DNA from: Mycobacteriaceae bacterium
GTDB taxonomy: Bacteria; Actinomycetota; Actinomycetes; Mycobacteriales; Mycobacteriaceae
Direction: 5' to 3'
Assembly (NCBI GenBank): GCA_029977845.1
Contig: JAPOKC010000005.1
Coordinates: 34,032 to 98,031, forward strand
DNA length: 64,000 nt
The translations under genes and the position numbers were made by a program. Shown here in pieces: positions 30,066-41,205 of this stretch. Below the pieces are notes generated by a model, which was not told the origin of the DNA, ran no database searches, and was given only the letters and a program-made list of their open reading frames with translations. The stretch's first letter is position 1; the number at the start of each line of letters is the position of its first letter.

Positions 30066-30084
30066 TATACCCCTTGGGGGTATA
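30066..30084. promoter_or_regulatory. Candidate RicR/CsoR operator TATACCCCTTGGGGGTATA
   Basis: TACCC-N5-GGGTA inverted repeat touching the predicted -10 (TAAGAT, 30067-30062 on minus) of the DUF305-ricR transcript. Confidence 0.75.
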
Positions 30085-30128
30085 TCCTCGGATTTTGGCC
30101 GCCACCGCGGGCGGTCCATACTTGACCG

Positions 30129-31826
30129 GTGAGTAAAAAGCCTGATCTCAAGCCCCGCAGCCGCGACGTCACCGACGGTCTGGAGAAGGCCGCCGCCCGC
30201 GGCATGCTCCGCGCGGTCGGTATGGGCGACGAGGACTTCGCCAAGCCCCAGATCGGTGTGGCGTCGTCCTGGAACGAGATCACGCCGTGCAACCTCTCGC
30301 TGGACCGTCTGGCCGACGCGGCCAAGGAGGGCGTCTTCGAGGCCGGCGGCTACCCACTGGAGTTCGGCACCATCTCGGTGTCCGACGGCATCTCGATGGG
30401 CCATGAGGGGATGCACTTCTCGCTGGTGTCCCGCGAGATCATCGCCGACAGTGTCGAGACGGTGATGATGGCCGAGCGACTCGACGGCATGGTGATGCTG
30501 GCCGGCTGCGACAAGTCACTGCCCGGAATGCTGATGGCCGCGGCGCGACTCGATCTTGCCGCGGTGTTCCTCTACGCCGGTTCGATCCTGCCGGGACGGG
30601 CCAAGCTGTCCGACGGCACGGAGAAGGACGTCACCATCATCGATGCGTTCGAAGCCGTCGGGGCCTGCGCACGCGGCCTGATGTCGCGTGCGGACGTCGA
30701 CGCGATCGAGCGCGCGATCTGCCCGGGCGAGGGCGCCTGCGGGGGTATGTACACCGCCAACACGATGGCCAGTGCCGCTGAGGCGCTCGGGATGTCACTG
30801 CCGGGCAGTGCCGCTCCCCCGGCCACCGACCGGCGCCGCGACGGGTATGCCCGCCGCAGTGGTATCGCCGTGGTGGAACTGCTCCGCCGCGGGATCACCG
30901 CCCGCGACATCTTGACCAAGGAGGCATTCGACAACGCGATCGCGGTGGTGATGGCCTTCGGCGGTTCGACCAACGCCGTGCTGCATCTGCTCGCCATCGC
31001 TCACGAGGCTCAGGTCGAGTTGTCACTGGCCGACTTCACCCGGATCGGCGCCAAAGTGCCGCACCTGGCCGACGTCAAACCGTTCGGCGCACACGTGATG
31101 CATGACGTAGACCGGATCGGCGGTGTCCCGGTGGTGATGAAGGCCCTGCTGGATGCCGGACTGCTGCACGGCGACGTCATGACGGTGACCGGCAAGACGA
31201 TGGCGGAGAACCTCGCCGGGATCAATCCGCCGGATCCCGACGGCAAGGTGCTGCGCGCGCTGACCAATCCGATCCACCCGACCGGCGGTATCACCATCCT
31301 GCACGGATCGCTGGCGCCGGAGGGCGCGGTGGTCAAGTCGGCCGGCTTCGATTCCGACGTGTTCGAAGGCACCGCAAGGGTTTTCGACGGCGAGCGGGCT
31401 GCGATGGACGCACTTGAGGACGGCACGATCACCAAGGGCGATGTCGTGGTGATCCGCTACGAGGGACCCAAGGGCGGACCGGGAATGCGCGAGATGCTGG
31501 CGATCACCGGCGCGATCAAGGGCGCCGGCCTGGGCAAGGACGTCCTGTTGCTGACCGACGGCCGGTTCTCCGGTGGCACCACCGGACTGTGCGTGGGTCA
31601 CGTCGCGCCCGAGGCCGTTGACGGCGGCCCGATCGCGTTCGTCGTCGACGGTGACCGGATCCGACTCGACGTGGGCAACGGCAAGCTCGACATCCTGGTC
31701 GACCCATCCGAGATCGACGCGCGGATGATCGGTTTCACCCCGCCGGCCCCGCGCTATACCACCGGTGTGCTCGCCAAGTACCGCAAGCTGGTCGGCTCGG
31801 CTGCCGGCGGCGCGGTCTGCGACTAG
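30129..31826 (+). CDS. ilvD: Dihydroxy-acid dehydratase
   Basis: [62 protein letters not shown]. Confidence 0.96.
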   Translation: MSKKPDLKPRSRDVTDGLEKAAARGMLRAVGMGDEDFAKPQIGVASSWNEITPCNLSLDRLADAAKEGVFEAGGYPLEFGTISVSDGISMGHEGMHFSLVSREIIADSVETVMMAERLDGMVMLAGCDKSLPGMLMAAARLDLAAVFLYAGSILPGRAKLSDGTEKDVTIIDAFEAVGACARGLMSRADVDAIERAICPGEGACGGMYTANTMASAAEALGMSLPGSAAPPATDRRRDGYARRSGIAVVELLRRGITARDILTKEAFDNAIAVVMAFGGSTNAVLHLLAIAHEAQVELSLADFTRIGAKVPHLADVKPFGAHVMHDVDRIGGVPVVMKALLDAGLLHGDVMTVTGKTMAENLAGINPPDPDGKVLRALTNPIHPTGGITILHGSLAPEGAVVKSAGFDSDVFEGTARVFDGERAAMDALEDGTITKGDVVVIRYEGPKGGPGMREMLAITGAIKGAGLGKDVLLLTDGRFSGGTTGLCVGHVAPEAVDGGPIAFVVDGDRIRLDVGNGKLDILVDPSEIDARMIGFTPPAPRYTTGVLAKYRKLVGSAAGGAVCD

Positions 31827-33199
31827 CGCGCAGAGCGGGCGGTGACCGCCCGCGCCTTCTTTGCCTTCACGGGCTTGCCCGGCTTGGTCGACTTGGTCTG
31901 CTTGGCCGGCTGGCGCGACGCGACCCGGGCGGCGGGCGGCGCCGGGTAGGTGATCGCCAGGTGGTTGCCGTCGACGGTCAGCACCGGCGCGGTCCGGCCG
32001 AACCGCAGCAGCGGGAAGGAGTCCTGGAATCCGACGACCAGCGCCCGCACCACATCGCCGGGAACCTGCGTCCATTCCGCGAAGCTCAGCGGCGGCTGTG
32101 ACAGGTACGGCACCACGGTTCCGGACTGGTCGTAGCTGCGGGTGTAGGTGCCGCCCTCAGTGGGGGTCTGGACATCGGTGTAACCGGTGTTCACCAGAAT
32201 CGACAGCGCGGGCTGCAGCGCGTCAGCCAGCGGAGTGCCCAGATTCAACGGCAGACCCAGCGCGCCGGCAAGTGCGTTGATGATGCGCGACGGCAGCCGC
32301 AGCGGCTCCAGCAGCGGAAGATCAGGTGACACAAGCGTGCTGTAGGAGGTGCTGGATGCACCCAGCACAGCCAGTGCGCCGAGCTTGGCATAGATCTCGC
32401 TATCGGTCGCTCCAGCCAGCGTCGCCCCGCCGAGCAGATGGGTCGGAAGAACGGTTGCCACAACGGAATTGAGCAATGAGAGCGGATTCAGCGTCGCCGG
32501 AAAATCGGACATCAGGTTATATCCCAGCGCGAGTCCGATCGTCGCGGCGTTGAAAGCGATTCCGCTGCTGGAGGCGGATTCCCCGCCCCGGCTGACACCG
32601 TCGAGACCGAACACGTTGAGGATCGGTGAGAACCGGGCGAAGACACCGCCGTTGGGCGTACCCGGATCATTCACCTGCAAGACCGCGAGATTGGTGATGT
32701 TGGTGCCCTGAACGCAGGTCGGCCCGAGTGTGCACGATTCACCGGTCAGCGAGTTGACCTGGCCCCGGGCCTCCAGCGGCGTGTAGCCGGCCGGAGTGTT
32801 ACCGGCGGCGCTTGACAGCAGCGCCTGATACGCGACCCCCGCGCTGTAGGCGCTCAAGCCCGAACCGCCGAGGATGGCCGAACCGAGCGAGCCGCCGGGC
32901 TGACGCCGGAAGGTCGCGAACACCGGAGTGAATCCGCCCCACGGGAACGCGTTGATGCCGTCGGCGACAACCCTGGGAAACGGGGGCGCCCATGCGGTGT
33001 GGATGAAGATGTCGCCGACGACGTCGACGTCCTGGATGGTGAACGTGTCGACACCCGCCAGTTGGGCGAGGCCGAACAGCGGACCGCTGGTCACGGCGCC
33101 CAGGTCCACGTCGGCCCGCGCGGGCACAGCGGTCGGCCCGATCGCCATCGCTGTCGCGGTTAGGACGCACGCCATCGTTTTCGCCAGCATCCCAGCCAT
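31823..33199 (-). CDS. Secreted hypothetical protein with PE-PPE/cutinase-like extracellular region and basic C-terminal tail
   Basis: Signal peptide; ~400-aa Gly/Ala/Leu-rich region; [43 protein letters not shown]; tail [31 protein letters not shown]. Confidence 0.7.
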   Translation of the reverse strand: MAGMLAKTMACVLTATAMAIGPTAVPARADVDLGAVTSGPLFGLAQLAGVDTFTIQDVDVVGDIFIHTAWAPPFPRVVADGINAFPWGGFTPVFATFRRQPGGSLGSAILGGSGLSAYSAGVAYQALLSSAAGNTPAGYTPLEARGQVNSLTGESCTLGPTCVQGTNITNLAVLQVNDPGTPNGGVFARFSPILNVFGLDGVSRGGESASSSGIAFNAATIGLALGYNLMSDFPATLNPLSLLNSVVATVLPTHLLGGATLAGATDSEIYAKLGALAVLGASSTSYSTLVSPDLPLLEPLRLPSRIINALAGALGLPLNLGTPLADALQPALSILVNTGYTDVQTPTEGGTYTRSYDQSGTVVPYLSQPPLSFAEWTQVPGDVVRALVVGFQDSFPLLRFGRTAPVLTVDGNHLAITYPAPPAARVASRQPAKQTKSTKPGKPVKAKKARAVTARSAR

Positions 33200-33331
33200 G
33201 TTTCACTCATCCTCTCGCGCGATCACTAGCTCTCAGAACATACTCACTGATGCACTTTCAGCAAAGCACCGCACCGGAACCGACTAAGCCGAGCCTTGCC
33301 TCCCGCCCGGGGGTGCCGCACAGTGAGGTTC

Positions 33332-35536
33332 ATGACCGGCACCGCACTGCGCATCTGTCCCATCTGTGAGGCCACCTGCGGGCTGGTGCTGACCATCGAC
33401 GACGGTCGGATCACCGGCGCCCGGGGCGATCGCGATGACGTGTTCAGTCACGGCTTCATCTGTCCGAAAGGGGCCAGCTTCGGTGAACTCGACAGCGACC
33501 CGGACCGCCTGAGCGCCCCATTGGTCCGCCGCGCCGGCGAACTGGTGGAGACCAGCTGGGACGAGGCCCTCGGCGCAGCGGTCCGGGGGCTCGCCGCGGC
33601 CGGCGGCGCGGTTGCCGCGTACGTTGGCAACCCGAATGCGCACACCATCGCCGGCGGTCTGTACGCCCCGCAGTTGTTGCGGGCGCTGAAGACCCGCAAC
33701 GTCTTCTCCGCGAGCACGCTGGATCAGATGCCCAAGCAGGTGGCGTGCGGCTATCTCTACGGCAATCCGTATGCCTTCACCGTCCCCGACGTCGACCGCA
33801 CCGAGCATCTGGTGATCATCGGCGCAAATCCGTTGGTATCCAACGGAAGTGTGACCACGGTGGCCGACTTCCCGGGCAAGCTCAAAGCGCTGAAACGCCG
33901 GGGCGGACGGCTCACCGTCATCGACCCGAACCGGACCCGCACCGCCGAACTGGCCGACCGACACATCGCACCGCGTCCCGGCACCGACGGCGCGCTGCTG
34001 TTCGCCGTGGTGAACGTGCTCTTTGACGAGGACCTCGTCGACCTGGGCGAGCTGGCAGACCAGGTCGACGGCATCGAACAGCTTCGGGCGCTGGCCGCAG
34101 ACTTCCCGCCGCAGACGGTCGCCGCGCACTGCGGAGTGGAGGCCCACGAGATCCGGACACTGGCCCGCGAGATCGCCGCCTCGCCGACCGCGGCGGTCTA
34201 CGGCCGGATCGGGACATCCACGGTGTCGTTCGGCACGCTGACCAGTTGGCTGGTCGACGTGGTGAACCTGCTGACCGGAAATCTCGACCGTCCCGGTGGC
34301 GCGATGTTCACCAAATCCGCGATCGGCGCAGCACCTAGACCGGCCCAACCCGGTCGCGGATTCTCGGTGGGCCGCTGGCACAGCCGGGTGTCCGGCCACC
34401 CCGAGGTGTGCGCCGAACTGCCCACCCCACTGCTGGCCGAGGAGATCGAAACCCCCGGCGAGGGAAAGGTGCGGGCAGTGGTGACCATCGCCGGCAACCC
34501 GGTGCTGTCCGCCCCCGACGGTGATCGTCTCGCTGCGGCCCTGGACTCACTGGACTTCATGGTGTCCATCGACCCCTATCTGAATGAGACCTCGAGCCAC
34601 GCCGACGTGGTGCTGCCCCCACCACCGCCGTCCTATGCCGCGCACTTCGACATCTTGTTGGCAGGGACCGCTGTTCGCAGTAATGCCCGCTACTCCCCAC
34701 CGGTCTTCGAACTTCCCGACGGCCGTCCCGACGAGATCGAGATCATCTGCCGGCTGGTCCTCGGTCTGCTGGGGCTGGGGATCGACGCCGACCCGGGACT
34801 GGTTGACCAGCAGATCATTTCGACGGTTCTGGGCAAGGAAGTCGCGGATCCGGACTCCCCGGTGGCCGGGCGTTCGGTCGACGAGCTCATCGCGATGCTG
34901 CCCGACGGCGCCGGGTACGAGCGCCGACTGGACATGATGCTGCGGCTGGGTCCGTTCGGGGACGCGTTCGGCGCTAACCCCGACGGGCTGAACCTTCAGC
35001 GGCTCAAGGACAACCCACACGGAATCGACCTGGGGGCGTTGACCCCGCGGATTCCCGAGGTTCTGCGAACCCCGTCCGGGAAGGTCGAACTGACACCCGA
35101 GCCGATCCTCGCCGACATCCCACGGCTGGCCGATTCGCTGCACACCCCGGACGACGGGTTCCTGCTCATCGGGCGCCGGCACCTGCGCTCGAACAACAGC
35201 TGGATGCACAACATTCCGGCGCTGGCCGGCGGCAGCAACCGGTGCACCCTTCAGATCCATCCGCACGACGCCGCGAAGCTCGGCATCAGCGACCTCGCCG
35301 TTGTCACCGGCCCGGGCGGCAAGCTGCAGGTGCCGGTCGAGATCACCGATGCGATCCGCCCGGGCGTCGTGTCACTGCCGCACGGCTGGGGTCACACCGC
35401 GCCGGGGACCAGACTGTCGGTGGCGGCCACCCAGCCGGGGGTCAACTCCAATGCGCTGCTGGACAGTTCACTACTCGAGCCGCTGTCGGGTACCGCGGTG
35501 CTCAACGGCGTTCCGGTGGAGGTGATGGCGCCGTAG
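33332..35536 (+). CDS. Molybdopterin-dependent oxidoreductase (Rv0197-like)
   Basis: CPICEATCGLVLTIDDGRITGARGDRDDVFSHGFICPKG (Fe-S motif), VIDPNRTRTAELAD, LLIGRRHLRSNNSWMHN. Confidence 0.92.
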   Translation: MTGTALRICPICEATCGLVLTIDDGRITGARGDRDDVFSHGFICPKGASFGELDSDPDRLSAPLVRRAGELVETSWDEALGAAVRGLAAAGGAVAAYVGNPNAHTIAGGLYAPQLLRALKTRNVFSASTLDQMPKQVACGYLYGNPYAFTVPDVDRTEHLVIIGANPLVSNGSVTTVADFPGKLKALKRRGGRLTVIDPNRTRTAELADRHIAPRPGTDGALLFAVVNVLFDEDLVDLGELADQVDGIEQLRALAADFPPQTVAAHCGVEAHEIRTLAREIAASPTAAVYGRIGTSTVSFGTLTSWLVDVVNLLTGNLDRPGGAMFTKSAIGAAPRPAQPGRGFSVGRWHSRVSGHPEVCAELPTPLLAEEIETPGEGKVRAVVTIAGNPVLSAPDGDRLAAALDSLDFMVSIDPYLNETSSHADVVLPPPPPSYAAHFDILLAGTAVRSNARYSPPVFELPDGRPDEIEIICRLVLGLLGLGIDADPGLVDQQIISTVLGKEVADPDSPVAGRSVDELIAMLPDGAGYERRLDMMLRLGPFGDAFGANPDGLNLQRLKDNPHGIDLGALTPRIPEVLRTPSGKVELTPEPILADIPRLADSLHTPDDGFLLIGRRHLRSNNSWMHNIPALAGGSNRCTLQIHPHDAAKLGISDLAVVTGPGGKLQVPVEITDAIRPGVVSLPHGWGHTAPGTRLSVAATQPGVNSNALLDSSLLEPLSGTAVLNGVPVEVMAP

Positions 35537-35540
35537 GCGC

Positions 35541-36041
35541 TCAGCGCGCACCCTCTTTGGCGTAGACCACCCGCAACACGTGGCCGGCTTCAGGCCCCAT
35601 GACGATCGCGGTCAGTTCGCAGAACGCGGCGATGAAACCAGTGCCGTGGGCAGACCCGGGTCCTTGGCACAGATGGTGGGCCACTTCATGGAGCACCACC
35701 AATTCACGCATCGCCCAATCGGCGCGGGTTCGATCCGGAACCGCGATCACCGCGACCCCGCCGGTGTTCTCATAGTGCGCCGCGGTGGCCGAACGCCGGG
35801 CACGCACCCTGATCGCTCCGGCGCCCGGCCAGCGCCCGACGACCGCGGGCATTCCCAGCACATCATCCACATAACGCTGCACCGACTCCATTGAGCCGAA
35901 CCGGGCCTCGGGCGGCAGCGTGATCTGGTCGCCGAAGAAATCGATGGCTCCGGTGCCGTGCTGTGCGGCCCGGTCGAAGAGAGTGCGCACGAACTCCTCC
36001 GCGGCATAAACCCGGGACCGTTGAGTGTCGCGCGCGTTCAC
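35541..36041 (-). CDS. TIGR04338-like putative metallohydrolase
   Basis: LVVLHEVAHHLCQGPGSAHGTGFIAAF (HExxH); RDTQRSRVYAAEEFV; GTG start chosen. Confidence 0.8.
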   Translation of the reverse strand: MNARDTQRSRVYAAEEFVRTLFDRAAQHGTGAIDFFGDQITLPPEARFGSMESVQRYVDDVLGMPAVVGRWPGAGAIRVRARRSATAAHYENTGGVAVIAVPDRTRADWAMRELVVLHEVAHHLCQGPGSAHGTGFIAAFCELTAIVMGPEAGHVLRVVYAKEGAR

Positions 36042-36048
36042 CGGTTGC

Positions 36049-36798
36049 TTACCGGGGGAGCCGGGGCCGCGCCCCGGGCAGTTCGGGACTGGCGCCCAAT
36101 CGGGCCTGCTTACCGGCCCGGTCACCGGCCCGCCGCGCCGCCGACGAATAACCGGCCGAGGCGCTGCTCGCGCGCCAGGTGCCGCGGGCCTGGGACTCCT
36201 TGCGGTAGTGGTTGCGCAACTCGACTTCCTTGTTGCGCAACGCGATCGCCGTGCCCGGAGCCGCCGAGCGGGACCTGGTGGCCTCCCGCTTGGCCTCATC
36301 ACGTGCCTCGGCCAGACGCCGGCCTATCCGCGATCCGAACGCCAGTTGGAAGTTGAGCCTTGCGGTGATAGTCGGTGTGGGCTTGTGCGCACCGGTGGAC
36401 AGATAGGCGTCACAGGAGCGGACCATCTGGACGACGAGGCTGGCATAGAGCGCATGGGTGGCGTCGATGTCCTCGCCGAAGCCGTAGGCGTAGACGAAGG
36501 TGGAGTTCGACGCCACATCGCACTGCACATCGTTGGCGTGCGCGATCACCGCGAACAATTGCACGTAGGTGCGCAGACCCCGCGAGCCCGGTTCACCGAT
36601 GGTGATGGTGCGCTGGGTCGGCGCCTGGGCAGCGGTGCGGGCCGCTGAGTGCGCCCGGGCCACGGCCAGGTCGATGGAGGTAGCGGTGGCCAGCCGTTGG
36701 GCGGCAGCCATGAACGCCTCGGCCTCATGCGCATTGTCGGTGCCCTCGGCCTGGCGCAGCAGTGCGGCGATCCGGGAGAGCATTTTGTCGTCGGTCAT
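36049..36798 (-). CDS. DUF2786 family protein (Rv0184-like)
   Basis: KMLSRIAALLRQAEGTDNAHEAEAFMAAAQRLA. Confidence 0.82.
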   Translation of the reverse strand: MTDDKMLSRIAALLRQAEGTDNAHEAEAFMAAAQRLATATSIDLAVARAHSAARTAAQAPTQRTITIGEPGSRGLRTYVQLFAVIAHANDVQCDVASNSTFVYAYGFGEDIDATHALYASLVVQMVRSCDAYLSTGAHKPTPTITARLNFQLAFGSRIGRRLAEARDEAKREATRSRSAAPGTAIALRNKEVELRNHYRKESQARGTWRASSASAGYSSAARRAGDRAGKQARLGASPELPGARPRLPR

Positions 36799-36848
36799 GG
36801 GCTCACGCTAAAGGAGCAGGGGGACATCGCGATTACTTCGTCCACAGG

Positions 36849-37870
36849 CTACTTGGTGACGAACTGATCGAGCGCGGTGGTCAGTTGCGGCGACAACGGC
36901 CCCGGCTTGGCGTAGGCGGCCACGCTGTCGGTCGGATCGTCGCGCAGCACATGGTTGACACCCTTGAGTTGGACGTACTGCAACGCGGTGTGGTCCAGTG
37001 CGTCGGCCAGCGGTTTCATATCCGCGCAGTTGGCCTGGCCGTCGGAGTCCGAACAGGTCAGCAGCACCGGGGTTCCGGCCGGTATCCGGGCTGCCAGTTC
37101 CACCGGGTCGATGGCGTCGGACTCGACGACCGCCTTGACGTTGCGGGGGGCCAGGATGGCGCCCAGCCCGTCGGGCAGGGAGGCCGGCGCGGTGCCGGTG
37201 TTGCGGGCCTGGGCGACAGCGGCCCGCCAGGCGCCGAGCACCTGATCGGCCTGCTGTTGGGACTTGGCCCCGTCACGCACGGCGGCGGCGGTGTCGGCAA
37301 CCACCCGCGCGGTGATCAGATCGAGGTAGCGGGCGGCCAATGGTTGCAACAGCGCCAGTGAGTGAATCCGGGGCGCACCGGCTGAGGTGTCATCGGCGAT
37401 CGACATCGCATGCACGGTGCCCTCCCCGAGTGCGTACACCGAGATGCGCTCGGCGGCGGTGCCGGGTTGCGCGGCCAGGAACCGCACCGCCGCCTTGGCC
37501 CCGTCGGTGTAGACCGCGCTGCCCACATCGGCGGGCCGAGTCGCGTACGGACCGAGTCCGGTGGCGCCGGTGCCGACCTTGTCATAGCGCAGACTGGCCA
37601 CACCGTGCCCGGACAGGTACTCGGCGAGCTGACGCATGTTGCCGATCGGGCCGGCGACGCTGTTGTCGCCGTTGCGGTCGGTTCGTCCGCTCTCGGAGAT
37701 GAGCAGCGCGGCCGGGCCGGTTTCCCCGGCGCGGTGGCGGTAGGTGCCGTGCAGGGTCAGCCCGTCGGCGGAGAAGGTGACGTCATCATCGACCCAAGGC
37801 GAATTCCGCTGACCCGAACCGCATCCGGTGAGCAGTCCGAGCACCAGAATCGACACCGCGAGGAGAGTTT

Positions 37871-37874
<4 letters not shown>
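36849..37874 (-). CDS. Alpha/beta hydrolase lipoprotein; start may extend to 37960 or beyond through a repeat region
   Basis: VKTLLAVSILVLGLLTGCGSG lipobox after the repeats; LLISESGRTDRNGDN hydrolase-like core; ORF extends upstream to 37982. Confidence 0.75.
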
Positions 37875-38899
<1,025 letters not shown>

Positions 38900-38919
38900 T
38901 CACCTGCCTGTTACAATTG

Positions 38920-38947
38920 TTGACAGCGTTACCCGTGTGGCTATCGT
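38920..38947 (+). promoter_or_regulatory. Consensus-like promoter TTGACA-16 bp-TATCGT
   Basis: -35 at 38920-38925, -10 at 38942-38947; predicted TSS coincides with GTG at 38954. Confidence 0.7.
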
Positions 38948-38953
38948 TGATCC

Positions 38954-40027
38954 GTGTTCGGTCGCCCGGCAATGCGTCCCATTCGCGCGCTGTGTGCCGT
39001 TTTCGCGTCCATATCATTGGCAGCAGGCACCACCGCCCCGGTGGCCGCGGCGGCGGCTCGCGACCAACTCGCACAGGCCATCGCGACCACCCGTGGCAGC
39101 TATCTGGTGTACAACTTCGGCGACGGATTCCCGGCGCCGATGCTCAATGCCGCCGGCGACTGGTACGAGATGAACAACGGCGGACACCTGATGATCGTCA
39201 AGTCCGCCTCACAACGGTTGTCCCCTCGACTCCTGGTCGACACCCATCAGGGTTTTCAGGCCCGCTGCGAGCGCACCCCTGGGGCGCGTACGCATGAGGG
39301 GCTGATACAGGCCTCCGAGACCTACGACCCGTTGCAGGCCTGGCAGGTGCTGCGGCAGCCGACGATCGCGATCAACGCGAATTTCTTCGACGTCCGGTCC
39401 CAGCAGGGCGGGTCGTGGAAGAACACCGGGTGCAGTTCACCGCTGGGGGCCTACATCGACAACACCGGCGCATGGGGCAAGACGAACATGGCGGTCACCG
39501 GCACGCTGGCCTACGCCGGCAAGCAGGCGCTCTCCGGCGGCAACGAGGTGTGGACGGCGTTGGCGACGCTCATCCTGCCGGTGCGCGGAGCGCCGAGAAT
39601 CGTGGCGCCGAAGTCCACCGATGACTACGACGTCGCCGCTCCGGTGATCGCCCAACTGGTGAACAGCGGAACCCGATTCGTCGCCGTCAGCGGTCTCAAA
39701 CTGCTCGCGCCGGGCGACACCGGCCAACTGAACGATCCCGGCCCCAGCGCGGCCCGGACCGCACTGGCTTATGCGCGGGACAGGGACGAGATGTACATCT
39801 TCGAGGGCGGCAGCTACACCCCAGACCAGATCCAGGATCTGTTCCGCGGCTTGGGCAGTGACTCCGCCGTCCTGCTGGACGGCGGCGGCTCGTCGGCGAT
39901 CGTGCTGCGTCGCGACACCGGCGGGATGTGGGCCGGCGCCGGTTCGCCGCGCGGATCGTGCGACACCACCCAGGTGCTGTGCGACGCCCGTGAGCGCGCC
40001 CTGCCGAGCTGGCTGGCTTTCGACTGA
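38954..40027 (+). CDS. Secreted phosphodiester glycosidase (NAGPA-domain) family protein
   Basis: Signal peptide; TIAINANFFDV, DSAVLLDGGGSSAIVLRRD. Confidence 0.85.
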   Translation: MFGRPAMRPIRALCAVFASISLAAGTTAPVAAAAARDQLAQAIATTRGSYLVYNFGDGFPAPMLNAAGDWYEMNNGGHLMIVKSASQRLSPRLLVDTHQGFQARCERTPGARTHEGLIQASETYDPLQAWQVLRQPTIAINANFFDVRSQQGGSWKNTGCSSPLGAYIDNTGAWGKTNMAVTGTLAYAGKQALSGGNEVWTALATLILPVRGAPRIVAPKSTDDYDVAAPVIAQLVNSGTRFVAVSGLKLLAPGDTGQLNDPGPSAARTALAYARDRDEMYIFEGGSYTPDQIQDLFRGLGSDSAVLLDGGGSSAIVLRRDTGGMWAGAGSPRGSCDTTQVLCDARERALPSWLAFD

Positions 40028-40041
40028 CCAGGCAGTCCTGC

Positions 40042-40057
40042 CCGGCCGTCTCGCCGG
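40042..40057. terminator. Short GC hairpin between convergent genes
   Basis: CCGGC-CGTCTC-GCCGG inverted repeat; adjoins the stop codon of the 40058 CDS. Confidence 0.35.
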
Positions 40058-40699
40058 CTAGAACCCGATCTTCGGCGTCAGGTCCAGTGAGGTGACGGTC
40101 GTCATCTTGGTCACCCGCCAGTCGCGGCCCCGGCGGGTGAGTTCCAGCCGATAGGACAGGTACTTCAGTGACGGGATGTTGTTGTTCTGCGGAGTGGTCG
40201 AGGTGGTGTTGGTGTACACGATGGCGGTCGCCTCGGTCGGCGGCGGGCCGCCGTGCAGGGTTTCCACCGCGGCCCCGACCACCTGGGTGTTGCTGGTGAC
40301 CTTCGCCTGCTTGTTGGTGGCCGCGATGGCGTCGACGTACTTGCGGTACTGCTGCTCGAAATCGCCCGCGAGGTATTTGGCCGCGCGATCGGAGAGCTTG
40401 TCCATGTTCTCCGGCGTGTAGCTCCACAAGGTGGTGATGGCGTCGGCCGCAGTCTTGGCGATCGTCAGTTTGGTCTGGACCGCGGCGCGGTCCATCAGAT
40501 AGGGCTGCACCGTCGCTCCGGCGAATCCGCCGGCCACGACGAAGAACCCGACCGAGGACAGGATCGCCACCCGGGTCTTGTTGCGGACCAACCAGTTCGG
40601 GGCCTTCGGCTGCTCGGGAACGGTCTCGGTGAGCGTCCCCGATTCGGCGACGACCGTCTCCTCGCTCACAGCACCTGGATCAGGTTGCTGACTTTCCAC
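40058..40699 (-). CDS. Mce-associated membrane protein
   Basis: Single N-terminal TM plus Mas-type domain (DAITTLWSYTPENMDKLSDRAAKYLAGDFEQQYRKYVDAI); downstream of mce1F. Confidence 0.85.
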   Translation of the reverse strand: MESQQPDPGAVSEETVVAESGTLTETVPEQPKAPNWLVRNKTRVAILSSVGFFVVAGGFAGATVQPYLMDRAAVQTKLTIAKTAADAITTLWSYTPENMDKLSDRAAKYLAGDFEQQYRKYVDAIAATNKQAKVTSNTQVVGAAVETLHGGPPPTEATAIVYTNTTSTTPQNNNIPSLKYLSYRLELTRRGRDWRVTKMTTVTSLDLTPKIGF

Positions 40700-41205
40700 T
40701 GCTCCCCTTCCCTGCTCGCCGTGATGACCCAGCGGTTCCCGCTCGGGATCTTACGGCCGTCGGGCATGGTCGTCACCATCGATGACACCGCGATGACGTT
40801 GACGCTGCCGTCGTCGTTCCAATGCTCAACTCCGAGTTCCTGCACCGTCCCCACTCCGGGCTCGGAGCGGGCCACCTGGAGCACCACCTCGTTCATCTTG
40901 TCGCTGTAGAGCTTCGCGAACTGCCCTGTCCCCATGGCCAGAATCTTGTCCGCGTAATCGTTGGCGTGGAACGGATCCGGCGAGGTGTACTGCGTCACGA
41001 AAGAGCGCACGAAGCCGAGTACCGCCGCTTCGCGAACCTGACGCTGATGATCCGTTCGCCAATTGCCGAAAACCACCGCGCTGGTGATCAGTGCCGCGAT
41101 CAGGACGGTGCCCGCGATAGCGGCGATCCATGCCAGTCGCGGACGCCGCGGTCGTGATTGCGGCAGGACGAACAGTTCGGCGTCGACTCTGCGGCGCGGG
41201 CTCAT
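40666..41205 (-). CDS. Mce-associated membrane protein
   Basis: N-terminal TM; FVTQYTSPDPFHANDYADKILAMGTGQFAKLYSDKMNEV. Confidence 0.84.
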   Translation of the reverse strand: MSPRRRVDAELFVLPQSRPRRPRLAWIAAIAGTVLIAALITSAVVFGNWRTDHQRQVREAAVLGFVRSFVTQYTSPDPFHANDYADKILAMGTGQFAKLYSDKMNEVVLQVARSEPGVGTVQELGVEHWNDDGSVNVIAVSSMVTTMPDGRKIPSGNRWVITASREGEQWKVSNLIQVL

